A stretch of 14,943 bases of DNA from Cyanobacteria bacterium UBA9971 (GTDB taxonomy: Bacteria > Cyanobacteriota > Vampirovibrionia > Gastranaerophilales > UBA9971). The stretch spans positions 26,704 through 41,646 of the forward strand of contig DNRP01000110.1 of NCBI GenBank assembly GCA_003499955.1, given 5' to 3'. The position numbers and the translations under genes are program-made. The number at the start of each line of letters is the position of its first letter. Position 1 is the stretch's first letter. The notes beneath the pieces are model-generated. The model ran no database searches. It saw only the letters and a list, made by a program, of their open reading frames with translations, and was not told the DNA's origin. This document shows, one piece after another, positions 5,694 through 14,437 of the stretch.

Positions 5694-6521
5694 TTATTTT
5701 TCTTCAATAAATTTTAAAGCTTCCGGATAAAGCCAAGTACCATCATTATGTGAACCCGTTTTAGAGATAAACAGTTTTGCCTTAGGGTTTAATTTTGCTA
5801 ATTCATAAGACATTTTTACTGGAATAACTTCATCAGGAATATCATGAGCTATCAAAAGAGGTGAAGAAATTTTAGCAATCTTGGATTCAGTGTCATATTT
5901 TTGCAAACAAATCATGTTTTCAAAGAAAGCTTTTATGAGTGTTTTGGTAAATTTATCTTTAGCTAGTTTTCCATACATACAAACAGCTTCATCTTTAATG
6001 TTTGTGAAAGTACTTTGCAGAATTACAGCTTTAAATTGCTCTTTTGACGCAACTTCTGTAACAACAGCTCCGCCAAGAGATAATCCCCAAAGAATAATCT
6101 GATTATTTGAAAGTTTTTCTTTTCCTCTTAAAAATTTTAAGGCTGCATTGATATCTTTGTATAAACCTGTTTCAGACGGAGTGCCTTCACTTTTTCCATA
6201 TCCTCGATAATCTAAAAGCAAAACACCATAACCTTTTAATGAAAAAATTTCTACCATATCTTCATAAGAGCTAATATTTCCACCGTTGCCGTGGCAAAAT
6301 AATATTGTAGGCTTGTTATTTTTGGCTTTAACATACCAGACATTAATTTTTACGTTATCAGAAGTATTCAAGTAAATATCTTGAACATTTAAGGTGGATT
6401 TTGTCTGTTCTTTTATCGGTCCATATATAAGTGAAGGTAAAACAAGATAATAATATATTAATAAAGCAAATAAAAATACTAAACTTAGGTTTAATGCAGC
6501 TTTAGCTAATCTTTTAATCAT
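5694..6521 (-). CDS. Membrane-anchored alpha/beta hydrolase (BEM46/ABHD13-like)
   Basis: Serine hydrolase of 275 residues with an N-terminal membrane anchor (about residues 11-33) and the catalytic domain probably outside the cytoplasmic membrane, given the single segment after a basic start. The oxyanion motif HGNGGN (77-82), the strand LLLDYRGYGKSEG (101-113), the nucleophile elbow GLSLGG with Ser148, the acid D230 in DIPDEVIP and H258 in GSHND make a complete catalytic set. The HGNxGN and DYRGYGxS motifs are those of the BEM46/ABHD13-type family, whose substrates are poorly known and may include acyl lipids or acylated proteins. It lies 21 nt after a small membrane-protein gene at the end of the upstream operon. 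YnbC of E. coli also contains an alpha/beta hydrolase domain, but whether this protein is its counterpart is unclear. Confidence 0.88.
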   Translation of the reverse strand: MIKRLAKAALNLSLVFLFALLIYYYLVLPSLIYGPIKEQTKSTLNVQDIYLNTSDNVKINVWYVKAKNNKPTILFCHGNGGNISSYEDMVEIFSLKGYGVLLLDYRGYGKSEGTPSETGLYKDINAALKFLRGKEKLSNNQIILWGLSLGGAVVTEVASKEQFKAVILQSTFTNIKDEAVCMYGKLAKDKFTKTLIKAFFENMICLQKYDTESKIAKISSPLLIAHDIPDEVIPVKMSYELAKLNPKAKLFISKTGSHNDGTWLYPEALKFIEEK

Positions 6522-6542
6522 AAGGTTATCGTCCTCATATTA

Positions 6543-6914
6543 TTAGTGAAAAATTGTTAAAAGAAACCAAGGTATAGCAAATAAAATTGATACAAAACTC
6601 AAAATTGTATAAATAGTTTTTATTTTTCCTAATTTCTTTTGTTTTAATCCTTGAATAGAAAAAATGGTCGATATAATCCAAGGTACTGGGATAAGAATAA
6701 AAATTATAGTATTAATTATGTATACTTTATGATCGTGACTACACCCAGCGTTTACACCAAAAAGAGAACCAGAAGGCGGACAAAATGTATTTATAAGAAC
6801 AAAAAAGAAAAAATCAATTAATAATAAAGGTATAAGTCCTATTATAGTTATAATAAGGTTCGTAATGAGAAAGGGCTTTAAAAATTCATCTTGTTCTATA
6901 TGAAGTTCATCCAT
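6543..6914 (-). CDS. Small membrane protein with a Cys/His-containing loop, unknown function (123 aa)
   Basis: No family recognised. Hydrophobic stretches lie at about residues 15-44 (long enough for one extended or two short helices), 64-87 and 98-122. Between the first and second lies a polar loop with C45, C58, H60 and H62 (GCSHDH), which could bind a metal or form a disulfide. A KQKKLGKIK patch (91-99) marks a likely cytoplasmic loop. The ATG at 6912-6914 overlaps the end of the DUF2339 gene by 8 nt, with AAGGAA as ribosome binding site inside that gene, so translation is probably coupled and the two proteins may interact. Confidence 0.78.
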   Translation of the reverse strand: MDELHIEQDEFLKPFLITNLIITIIGLIPLLLIDFFFFVLINTFCPPSGSLFGVNAGCSHDHKVYIINTIIFILIPVPWIISTIFSIQGLKQKKLGKIKTIYTILSFVSILFAIPWFLLTIFH

Positions 6915-9774
6915 CAGTTAATTCCTTTTCTTCGGTCAATAAAGCCGTAATTTGTTTGCTGTATTTCTGGTAAAAATATGATGCGGACAGCATAATTACA
7001 CCCAATCCGATAAACGAAATAATTCTATATAATTGACCTAAAAATGAAAGATCGATAACAAATATTTTAAATAGTGCGATGCCAAGAATTCCTAGAGAGA
7101 TGTGTCGTACAGGCTTAATTTTCTTCAAGATGCCCCAAATCATAAGTAAGATGGAATATATTAGCCAAATTCCCGATAAAGCCAGTTGTTTAAGGTTTCT
7201 AAATAGCTCTAACCTACTGTCAGCATAATACATTGTCGCATTATTTGTTAATGAATATATTTCTTTGGCAAATATGTCTTTTGTTTCTATAGTCAAAATA
7301 TAAAGAATAAACAAGCTCAAAACTATTTGAATAATCTTGATATATTTCATTCTTTCAGGATTAGCTTGATGATTTTTCTTTATCCAAGAAGTTATCAAGA
7401 ACAATGCCGCTACAAGCACTACAAACATTAACATTCTGATATTAAAAAAGAAAATGAAATTGTCTACAGGATAAAACGAAAATCCTTTAAATAAGCTTAA
7501 TGCGAGAACTGCACCTATTCCCGTTGCTCCACAGATAAGCAATGGTGATTTGTTTCTGTCCAATCCATTTTTGATTAAAGACAAAGAATATAAGGAGAAT
7601 ACGAGTCCTAAAATCATATTTTTGCTGAAATTAATTGCTTCTGAATACTCATAAGACATTTGTTTAGCAAAAAAGTCAGATATTTCGCAGTTAAGAAGTA
7701 TAAAGATAACTATGCACCAGCTATAAGACAAGAAAGTTTGAATAGATTTGCTCCAAGAATATTCCTCTTCGTACTTTTTAAGAATATTAGTAATAAATAT
7801 TAAACTTCCCGCTGTTACTGCAAACGCCACAAACCTTAAATTAATAACAGGCAAAAACCTTTCTATAGGAACAAATATGCAACCTAAAGACAATAATTGG
7901 CTAACTGCAATAAATATTCCTGCAAAACCGCAATAAATGAACGGTTTTATGTTTTTATCAAAACCTGCTCTTATAAGCTGTAAAGAATATGATATCCAAA
8001 TAATTACCTGTATCATTGATTTATTAAAATTAATCAGGCTTGTTGAAATGTCACTTCCTGAATTCAAAGCAAGTCTTGCCATAAAGTCGCTTATTTCGAC
8101 ACTGAATAAAATAAATAAAAGCGTACACCACGAATATCTAAAATATGATTTAATTCCGTCAGTATTTTCTAACTTGCTTAATAGATAAGTGCTTGTTATC
8201 AACGAACCGCAAACAATAATAAAAGCTAAAAACCTTAAATTAAGTACAGGCATGAATTCATCTAGCGGTGAATAAGCTATTGTTTGATGATTACAGAGCA
8301 AAGTTATAGTCGCAGTACCAAATAAATATGTTGATGTTTTCCATACATACCCTTTTTGATATTTAATTCCCAACCAGAGCAAACCAAGAGCTTCTAACGA
8401 GAAAAATATTGTTTTGGCAAAGTCGGAAAATGTAATATTAGTTGCAATTACAGTAAGCAAAATAGAAGTGAGAATATTTTGTTTCAAGTAATTTTCAGAT
8501 ACATTCCATTTTTTGCTGACTAATATTCCGCTTGTTAAATAAGCTGCGGCTATCAAGACCATACTTAAAGCTGTAAAATCCTTGTTGTTGGCATTAAACA
8601 AACAATAAACAGAAGAACAAAAGAAAAACCCATTAATCAAATTTGAAGCAAATCTTGAAGTGGTGAATTCATTGATTTCTCTTGCTGTTCTTGAAATGTC
8701 CAGACCAAAATATAATCCCCATATCATTGTTAAAAATATCCCGGCAGATAAAGAGTTGTCTGAATAGAAACTGCTTCCCTGAAGCGAAAGAAATATTATG
8801 TAAGTAGTCAATATGCTCGTAATTTCAACTGGTTTCCAGGATGTTTTTTTGTATAAAAGAGCAATGATCCAACAGTTTAAGAATCCGAGATAAGTAAACA
8901 AACCAATAACATTAGCATCTCCCGAAGAAAGGATAAATGGAGTTATAAATCCGCCTGCAAGTCCTAGCAATGCAACTGCCATCGAGTCGTATTTAAGAGC
9001 CTGAAAGAAAGATAGAATCGTTAATAGTGATAAAAAGAGAAAAGCTATCGGGTAATTTATTAAGTGGTAAAAGTTGTAAGCAGCAAAAATTGAAAGATAA
9101 AATATTGAAATTCCTGCTCCTGCAATACCTTGCGCAAAAACTTTATAATTTTCCTGTTTATTGCAATGAGATGCTCCGAACAAAAGTCCTATTGCAACTG
9201 CTATTCCGGTTAATATTTGAATTACAGGACTAATCCAGTTTTGATCGAATGCATATTTTAGAAAAAATCCCATACCAATAATCAACGCCAAAGCACCGAT
9301 TCTGTTTAATAAATTTCCGGCAACAAAGGATTCAACGTCTATTTTTTGTGAAATTTGTTCTGTCTTTTCTTCAAAATTGTTTATTTCTTCAATTTTTATC
9401 TCGATATTTTCTTCAACTTTAACCGCTTCAACTTCTGAATCTGTATTTAAAGCTGTTTCTAAAGTTGATTCAACTGTATTTTGGTCTGGAATATTTTCTT
9501 CAAAAACCTCTAAAGTCGAGGCTTCTTCAACAGCACATTCGCAAGTATTTACTTGAATCTGTGTCTGTTCAGGCAAACCTTTTAATTTATTAATTTCGAA
9601 TTCCAGAGAAAATATTCTATTCTTGAGACTTTTTATTTCATCCTGAAATTCAGATTTAATATCCTGAATTAAGTAAAATAATTTCTCTTTATTGTTTTCA
9701 GGAGAATCATTAGCCTTTCCAAACAGCCATTTTAAACCACATATGATTAGTATTATTGTTAATATTTCAGGCAT
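6907..9774 (-). CDS. DUF2339-family large polytopic membrane protein (955 aa)
   Basis: Very hydrophobic protein matching the DUF2339 family, whose function is unknown. Order of parts: an N-terminal transmembrane helix (3-18); a coiled-coil-like segment (about 28-66); an acidic, Glu-rich linker (about 84-145) probably exposed to solvent; then the family's hallmark segment NRIGALALIIGMGFFLKYAF (157-176); and more than 20 further hydrophobic segments. The second half shows repeats of about 133 residues, for example FMPVLNLRFLAF (507-518), FLPVINLRFVAF (640-651) and FIFFFNIRMLMF (773-784), each followed by ISDF or an equivalent and a basic turn. TAGGAG precedes the ATG at 9772-9774. It overlaps the following gene by 8 nt and follows the 151-residue membrane protein by 9 nt. 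A transport or envelope role is possible, but nothing in the sequence fixes it. Confidence 0.88.
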   Translation of the reverse strand: MPEILTIILIICGLKWLFGKANDSPENNKEKLFYLIQDIKSEFQDEIKSLKNRIFSLEFEINKLKGLPEQTQIQVNTCECAVEEASTLEVFEENIPDQNTVESTLETALNTDSEVEAVKVEENIEIKIEEINNFEEKTEQISQKIDVESFVAGNLLNRIGALALIIGMGFFLKYAFDQNWISPVIQILTGIAVAIGLLFGASHCNKQENYKVFAQGIAGAGISIFYLSIFAAYNFYHLINYPIAFLFLSLLTILSFFQALKYDSMAVALLGLAGGFITPFILSSGDANVIGLFTYLGFLNCWIIALLYKKTSWKPVEITSILTTYIIFLSLQGSSFYSDNSLSAGIFLTMIWGLYFGLDISRTAREINEFTTSRFASNLINGFFFCSSVYCLFNANNKDFTALSMVLIAAAYLTSGILVSKKWNVSENYLKQNILTSILLTVIATNITFSDFAKTIFFSLEALGLLWLGIKYQKGYVWKTSTYLFGTATITLLCNHQTIAYSPLDEFMPVLNLRFLAFIIVCGSLITSTYLLSKLENTDGIKSYFRYSWCTLLFILFSVEISDFMARLALNSGSDISTSLINFNKSMIQVIIWISYSLQLIRAGFDKNIKPFIYCGFAGIFIAVSQLLSLGCIFVPIERFLPVINLRFVAFAVTAGSLIFITNILKKYEEEYSWSKSIQTFLSYSWCIVIFILLNCEISDFFAKQMSYEYSEAINFSKNMILGLVFSLYSLSLIKNGLDRNKSPLLICGATGIGAVLALSLFKGFSFYPVDNFIFFFNIRMLMFVVLVAALFLITSWIKKNHQANPERMKYIKIIQIVLSLFILYILTIETKDIFAKEIYSLTNNATMYYADSRLELFRNLKQLALSGIWLIYSILLMIWGILKKIKPVRHISLGILGIALFKIFVIDLSFLGQLYRIISFIGLGVIMLSASYFYQKYSKQITALLTEEKELTDG

Positions 9775-9783
9775 TTTATTCTC

Positions 9784-10239
9784 CTACTTTTCTTTTAATT
9801 TAATGTAATTAAGAGTAATTTTATTTGAAAAAAATAAAGCAGTGCATATAAATAATAAAGAAATTAAAGTTAAAATCCAATGCTTTATGAAACCAAAAAC
9901 AAGAAAAAGAGAAAATATAAAGTTTATTACCAAAAACAAATTTGTTTTGTATATAGAATCTAATAACATTGGTATGTAAAACAACCCAAGAGGCGTAAGA
10001 ATTATAAGTGCAATTGCAAATTTTATAACATATTTTATATCCATCAACTCCTTAATAATTAATGAATATAAAAACCCTATTATACATACAAATATTATAG
10101 GTATTATGGAAAACTCCATAAAAAAATTATATTTAACATGATGAAAAATTGCTGGATAAATAATTACTGGGTTAACAAAATAAAATAATATGCCAGTAAC
10201 TAATCCCAAGAAAAAAGGTGATTTTAGTATTTTTTGCAT
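9784..10239 (-). CDS. Multi-spanning membrane protein of unknown function (151 aa)
   Basis: No family recognised. Five hydrophobic segments lie at about residues 8-30, 40-63, 70-96, 100-119 and 121-139, with a short basic tail (NYIKLKEK). No catalytic or binding motif is visible. The start ATG at 10237-10239 lies 5 nt after the stop of the large acyltransferase/synthetase fusion; its probable ribosome binding site AAGGG is within the end of that gene and rather far (about 11 nt), so coupled translation is likely. It lies between two large membrane proteins in one operon. Confidence 0.75.
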   Translation of the reverse strand: MQKILKSPFFLGLVTGILFYFVNPVIIYPAIFHHVKYNFFMEFSIIPIIFVCIIGFLYSLIIKELMDIKYVIKFAIALIILTPLGLFYIPMLLDSIYKTNLFLVINFIFSLFLVFGFIKHWILTLISLLFICTALFFSNKITLNYIKLKEK

Positions 10240-10244
10240 GACTA

Positions 10245-13200
10245 TTAAACCCTTGCATATCTCTCATAATACCATGCCTGAACATCTTTACGTTTGACTT
10301 TGCGTGTGGCGGTTTTGGGGAGTTCTTCGAGAGAAACTGCGATAACTGTCGGGCATTTGTAAGAAGCCAAACCTGCTTTTGCGAGTTGGTTTATTTCAGA
10401 GGAGATTTCTTTTTCGAGTCCTGCAAAGTCATCTTTGTATTTTTTGACGAGATCGTCAGATGGGACAATTACAGAACATACTTCTTCTGTACCGTCTTTT
10501 GAACCGCCCTGAATTTTTACACTCATTACACAAAGTTCTTTTACCATCGGGCTTTTTTCTAGTACAGCCTCGACTTCTTCAGGGAAGATTTTCTTTCCGC
10601 CGCCTAGAACTATCATATTTTTGATTCTTCCAGTGATGTAGAGGAATCCATCTTTGTCAAACTCGCCTATATCTCCGGTGTGGAACCATCCTTCTTCATC
10701 AATGACTTCTTTGGTCATTTCAGGCTTGTTATAGTAACCTTTCATAAGATTTCCTCCTTTTGCGAGGATTTCACCTTCTGCGGAAATTTTTACCATAACT
10801 GATGGAAGCGGTTTTCCTACTGAGCCTATACGATTATATTTCGGGGTGTTTGTTGTTATGGTCGGGCTTGTTTCTGTTAATCCATATCCTTGATAAATAG
10901 GCATTCCCATTCTTTCAAAAAATTCTGCAACTTCAGCATCAAGAGGTGCTCCACCTGATACAAAACCTTTCATTTTTCCGCCAAATCCGTCAATAATTTG
11001 CTTGAACATAAGTCTTCTTATAGCAATCGGCATATATTGAGCCAGTTTATACATAATATTAAATATATTCTGAGCCTGTTTGCTAGATTTTCTGATTTCT
11101 TTTTCCACGCTGTTCTTGAGCATTTTGACAAACAACGGAACAACTATCATATAGGTAGTCTGTCTTTCCTTCATGATTTTGCTGATTTCTTTCGGGTTAA
11201 GACTTGCCGAATATGAAACTCTCGCACCCATATGAAGCATCCCCAAAAATCCGACATTAAGCTCTAAAAGATGATTTAGAGGAAGTATAGAGATTAATGA
11301 ATCGCTTGAATTAATTTTAAATATAGCCTCAAAATCTTTTAACTGAGAAATTATGTTCCCAAAAGTAATCATTACACCTTTAGGGTTTCCTGTTGTTCCA
11401 GAGGTATACACAATAAGTGCTGTTTCATCAAGAGATCTAGCTTTTCCTATATCTCCTTCAGGTCCTTTAACTTCATAAACTGATAAGAATTCTTGATTTT
11501 TTATATCATCTATTATGTAAATCTGTTCAACAGAAGGAATTAACGACTTAATTTCTTTGGCGGTTTCTAAATAATGAATGGAAACACATAAAACTTTCGG
11601 CAAACAATCTGACAATATCGAGGTCAATTCTGCTATGGTAAGTTTTACATCAAGCGGAACAGTTATAGCACCAGTTTGAAAAGACGCAAAAAGGGCAATT
11701 CCCCATTCAGGACGAGATTCGGAAAGTATTGCTATTCTATCGCCTCTTTCGATTCCACTATCAATCAAGAAATTACCAAAGTTTTTAGCCTGTCTTGAAA
11801 GCTCAATATAGCTAAGCTCACTCCACTTGCCTTTGTCTTTCAAAGAAAGAGCTTTAACCGGAGCATTTGCATCCGATTTTAACTGCATTAAATCAAGCAC
11901 ATTTTCATAATAATTTTTGTCATATAAAGACTTTTCACGTCTTGTAAGAGAATCTTTTATAAATTGAACTCTGTTTTTAAGCTCGTTAACTATGTCTTTA
12001 TCCTCTGATTCCGGCATGTATAAAGGCTGACCAAACTGAATAACAATTTTTCTAAAAGTCGGAAACGGTTTATTATAAGCCCAAGCTTCAAATCCACCCT
12101 GAATTACAAAAGGAACAATCGGGGCTTTGCTGTTTTTATGCATATAAGCAACGCCTTTGTTAAATTTCATCAAGTTTCCGTCTTCTGTAAGTCTACCTTC
12201 AGGGAAAATACAAACGACTTCGCCTTTTTCTATTTTATTTACCGCTGCATCTAAAGCTTTAACACCTTTTCCGTATTGCAGAGGAATTACGTTGAAATAC
12301 TTGATGATGTTTTTGACAACTGGCATTTGAAATGCCACAGGTCCTGTAATATACCACACAGGTCTTTTGCATGCTGTTTGAAGGATTAAAGTATCGACCC
12401 ATCCTGTATGATTTCCTGCTAAAATCATTTTTCCTGATTTTACAAGATATTCTTTACCTTCGATTGTAATAGGAAATAAAGTTCTAAATATTGCACCAAT
12501 TAAACTTCTTACTGTAAAATGACGGAATTTGTTATCAAAAAGCACAACTGCAAGTGCAACTAGCAAACTTGTTAAAGAAACGAACTTGAAGATTTTAAAT
12601 GGTGAGGTCGTTAATACAAGCTCGGACACGCCCCAAGTTGTTGCCAGAAACACAAGACTTGTTAAAGTTGACTTGATTCCAAAGATATTTCCTCTGATTC
12701 TGTCAGGAGTTGCTTTTTGCAAAATTGTATCAATTATTATAACCATAGAAGCGTTCGCTATGCCTATTAATACAAGCCATATCCACGCTAAATTATATGT
12801 AGTAACCATTTGAGCGGTTGCTGTGGTCAAAAATACCGCAATAAAAGAACAGGCCAAAATTGTCGAAGTTCTTGCATATTTCCCCGCGTAAGCTACGACA
12901 AAAGTTCCTAAAATCATGCCAACGCCAAGCATAGCTTTTAATTTGCTCAATCCTGCAATACCGATATGGTAATAGTCGGTAGAAACAGACGTTAATGTAT
13001 TAAAAAATGAAGCTGTAACGAGAGTCAGCAAAATCGATAATATAATTAATCTTCGGGTGTTTTTATGAGTTTTCAGATAATTAAAGACAAATTTGATGCT
13101 TGCTGAAATATCTGTTTTTTCGGCTACTTTCGAAGCTACGGAAGAGTTATTGAAAGAAATTAACGAGATTATGCCGGCAGAAGCCGCATACACAAAACCG

Positions 13201-13745
13201 TTTACCCACAAGCTGTTAGCTAAACCGAATTTTGAAATATATAATCCTGTTATAACTGCACCTATGAGTATCGCAATGGTTGAAGTTCCTGCATTAAGAG
13301 CATTGGCAAATTGTAAATGCTCGGACTTTACTAAATTAGGTAAGGCGCTTTGTTTTGCAGGAAAAAAGAAAGCTGAGCCTGATCCGATTAGAAACGAAAA
13401 AGCATAAACCATAGTATGCAAATGAGTTGAAGATTTACTGAAAAGCAAAACAGGGATTATAAATACAAGAGCGGCTCTGAATAAATTACTCAAAATCATT
13501 AGGGTTTTTCTTGAAAATCTGTCGGATAACGCTCCTGCTAACGGGCTTAATAAAAGAGAAGGTAGGACGAAAAAGAATAAAATCTTCGACATTTCAGAGC
13601 CTGAATGACCACCGAGACTTATCACCCAAGCCATAAGCGCAATTTGAACAATCGCATCCCCAAGATAAGAAAATATTTGTCCTATCCACAGCTTCAAAAA
13701 CTCTTTATTTTTAAACACCGCAAGTATCTTCAACTCTTTTTTCAT
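10245..13745 (-). CDS. LplT-Aas type fusion: MFS lysophospholipid transporter, PlsC acyltransferase and acyl-ACP/CoA synthetase
   Basis: Three-domain protein of 1166 residues for phospholipid recycling. Residues 1-405 are an MFS transporter with about 12 helices and the loop motif GALSDRFSRK (71-80), resembling LplT, which flips lysophospholipids inward. Residues about 425-600 are a PlsC-type acyltransferase with NHTGWVD (445-451) and FPEGR (514-518). Residues about 620-1166 are an AMP-forming acyl-ACP/acyl-CoA synthetase with the P-loop TSGTTGNPKG (781-790), YGLTETS (954-960), TGD (1023-1025), R1040 and the C-terminal catalytic lysine, probably K1149 in TATRKVKR. The last two parts correspond to Aas (2-acylglycerophosphoethanolamine acyltransferase/acyl-ACP synthetase). 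In E. coli lplT and aas are separate genes; one-chain forms of this length are known in other bacteria. All catalytic residues appear intact. AAGGAA precedes the ATG. The acyl substrate and lysolipid are inferred from the family. Confidence 0.92.
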   Translation of the reverse strand: MKKELKILAVFKNKEFLKLWIGQIFSYLGDAIVQIALMAWVISLGGHSGSEMSKILFFFVLPSLLLSPLAGALSDRFSRKTLMILSNLFRAALVFIIPVLLFSKSSTHLHTMVYAFSFLIGSGSAFFFPAKQSALPNLVKSEHLQFANALNAGTSTIAILIGAVITGLYISKFGLANSLWVNGFVYAASAGIISLISFNNSSVASKVAEKTDISASIKFVFNYLKTHKNTRRLIILSILLTLVTASFFNTLTSVSTDYYHIGIAGLSKLKAMLGVGMILGTFVVAYAGKYARTSTILACSFIAVFLTTATAQMVTTYNLAWIWLVLIGIANASMVIIIDTILQKATPDRIRGNIFGIKSTLTSLVFLATTWGVSELVLTTSPFKIFKFVSLTSLLVALAVVLFDNKFRHFTVRSLIGAIFRTLFPITIEGKEYLVKSGKMILAGNHTGWVDTLILQTACKRPVWYITGPVAFQMPVVKNIIKYFNVIPLQYGKGVKALDAAVNKIEKGEVVCIFPEGRLTEDGNLMKFNKGVAYMHKNSKAPIVPFVIQGGFEAWAYNKPFPTFRKIVIQFGQPLYMPESEDKDIVNELKNRVQFIKDSLTRREKSLYDKNYYENVLDLMQLKSDANAPVKALSLKDKGKWSELSYIELSRQAKNFGNFLIDSGIERGDRIAILSESRPEWGIALFASFQTGAITVPLDVKLTIAELTSILSDCLPKVLCVSIHYLETAKEIKSLIPSVEQIYIIDDIKNQEFLSVYEVKGPEGDIGKARSLDETALIVYTSGTTGNPKGVMITFGNIISQLKDFEAIFKINSSDSLISILPLNHLLELNVGFLGMLHMGARVSYSASLNPKEISKIMKERQTTYMIVVPLFVKMLKNSVEKEIRKSSKQAQNIFNIMYKLAQYMPIAIRRLMFKQIIDGFGGKMKGFVSGGAPLDAEVAEFFERMGMPIYQGYGLTETSPTITTNTPKYNRIGSVGKPLPSVMVKISAEGEILAKGGNLMKGYYNKPEMTKEVIDEEGWFHTGDIGEFDKDGFLYITGRIKNMIVLGGGKKIFPEEVEAVLEKSPMVKELCVMSVKIQGGSKDGTEEVCSVIVPSDDLVKKYKDDFAGLEKEISSEINQLAKAGLASYKCPTVIAVSLEELPKTATRKVKRKDVQAWYYERYARV

Positions 13746-13756
13746 TGCTTTTTCCT

Positions 13757-14377
13757 TTATTTATTTACAACTGAATATTCTTGATTTTCACAAGTAAAAT
13801 TCATATTACAAGAAGGTGCAAATATTCTCGCTTGAAATGTTTTACCAGGTTTGATTTCAATTGGATAATGATATTGCTTAAATTGTGTTGATTCAATTAT
13901 TGCTGCTGTATCTCTGAATGGGGCTAATATTATAGACTGGGCTTCTAAAGGTACTAAAAAAATTGGACCAACTATTGTTATCGCAGATATTGGAATTAAT
14001 AGTATGCCAATCAATTGCCAAGCTATTCTTGTGGGAATAACTTCTCTTATTAGAGAACAAGGTGATCTTCTTTGCAATTTTTTTATAAAAATTGTTTTGT
14101 CTGAATTATTTTTTATAGTATAAACATAAGCTTTATATTTTATTTTTGGACCCATGTTTTGTACTTTTAACACTCCGCCATCTTTAAGATAGCTTCTTAA
14201 TTTAATTTCAGTTTTTGAAATTTCAAGCGCTTTGCACATTTCATCAGTAGATTTTTCATCACAGGTAATTATTTTAGGCTTATTATTTTGAGGTAAACTT
14301 GCGTTTTCTGCTAAAATCGGCAAATCAACCGCAAAAAATATTAAAACCAAAAGAATAAATGTGCATATTTTTTTCAC
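13757..14377 (-). CDS. Secreted or membrane-anchored protein of unknown function (206 aa, GTG start)
   Basis: No family recognised. The N-terminus has a typical signal peptide (KK, hydrophobic residues 6-18, possible cleavage after ILA at 23). A central region of about residues 117-150 is hydrophobic enough to form a helix or hairpin in the membrane. The rest is polar, with cysteines at 39, 48, 107, 190 and 196 that could form disulfides in the periplasm. The start codon is GTG (14375-14377), supported by AAGGAG 8 nt upstream and by the position of the signal peptide; no nearby ATG gives a better start. It is 11 nt before the LplT-Aas fusion gene, so the protein may assist lipid handling at the cell surface, but that is inference from position. 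Confidence 0.8.
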   Translation of the reverse strand: MKKICTFILLVLIFFAVDLPILAENASLPQNNKPKIITCDEKSTDEMCKALEISKTEIKLRSYLKDGGVLKVQNMGPKIKYKAYVYTIKNNSDKTIFIKKLQRRSPCSLIREVIPTRIAWQLIGILLIPISAITIVGPIFLVPLEAQSIILAPFRDTAAIIESTQFKQYHYPIEIKPGKTFQARIFAPSCNMNFTCENQEYSVVNK

Positions 14378-14399
14378 AACAAAATCTCCTTAAATAACA

Positions 14400-14428
14400 A
14401 TTATAAGGTAAAGTTAGTTTTCTGTATA
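14400..14428 (-). promoter_or_regulatory. Candidate promoter between the MarR gene and its downstream operon
   Basis: On the minus strand a TATACA element (14428-14423) is followed after 17 bp by a perfect TATAAT (14405-14400). The same stretch contains a 7-bp inverted repeat, AATTATA (14399-14405) and TATAATT (14425-14431), that covers both elements, a layout suitable for a dimeric repressor such as the adjacent MarR protein. It lies in the 60-nt gap after the MarR stop, about 25 nt before the next start codon. Inferred from sequence only. Confidence 0.45.
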
Positions 14429-14437
14429 ATTTGTATT

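Noticed and set aside
12529..12813. Plus-strand open frames such as this one inside the LplT-Aas gene, and others at 1476-1829, 3547-3834 and 13093-13407
   Set aside because: They lie antisense within well-supported conserved genes, lack recognisable products, and are shadows of the coding frame.
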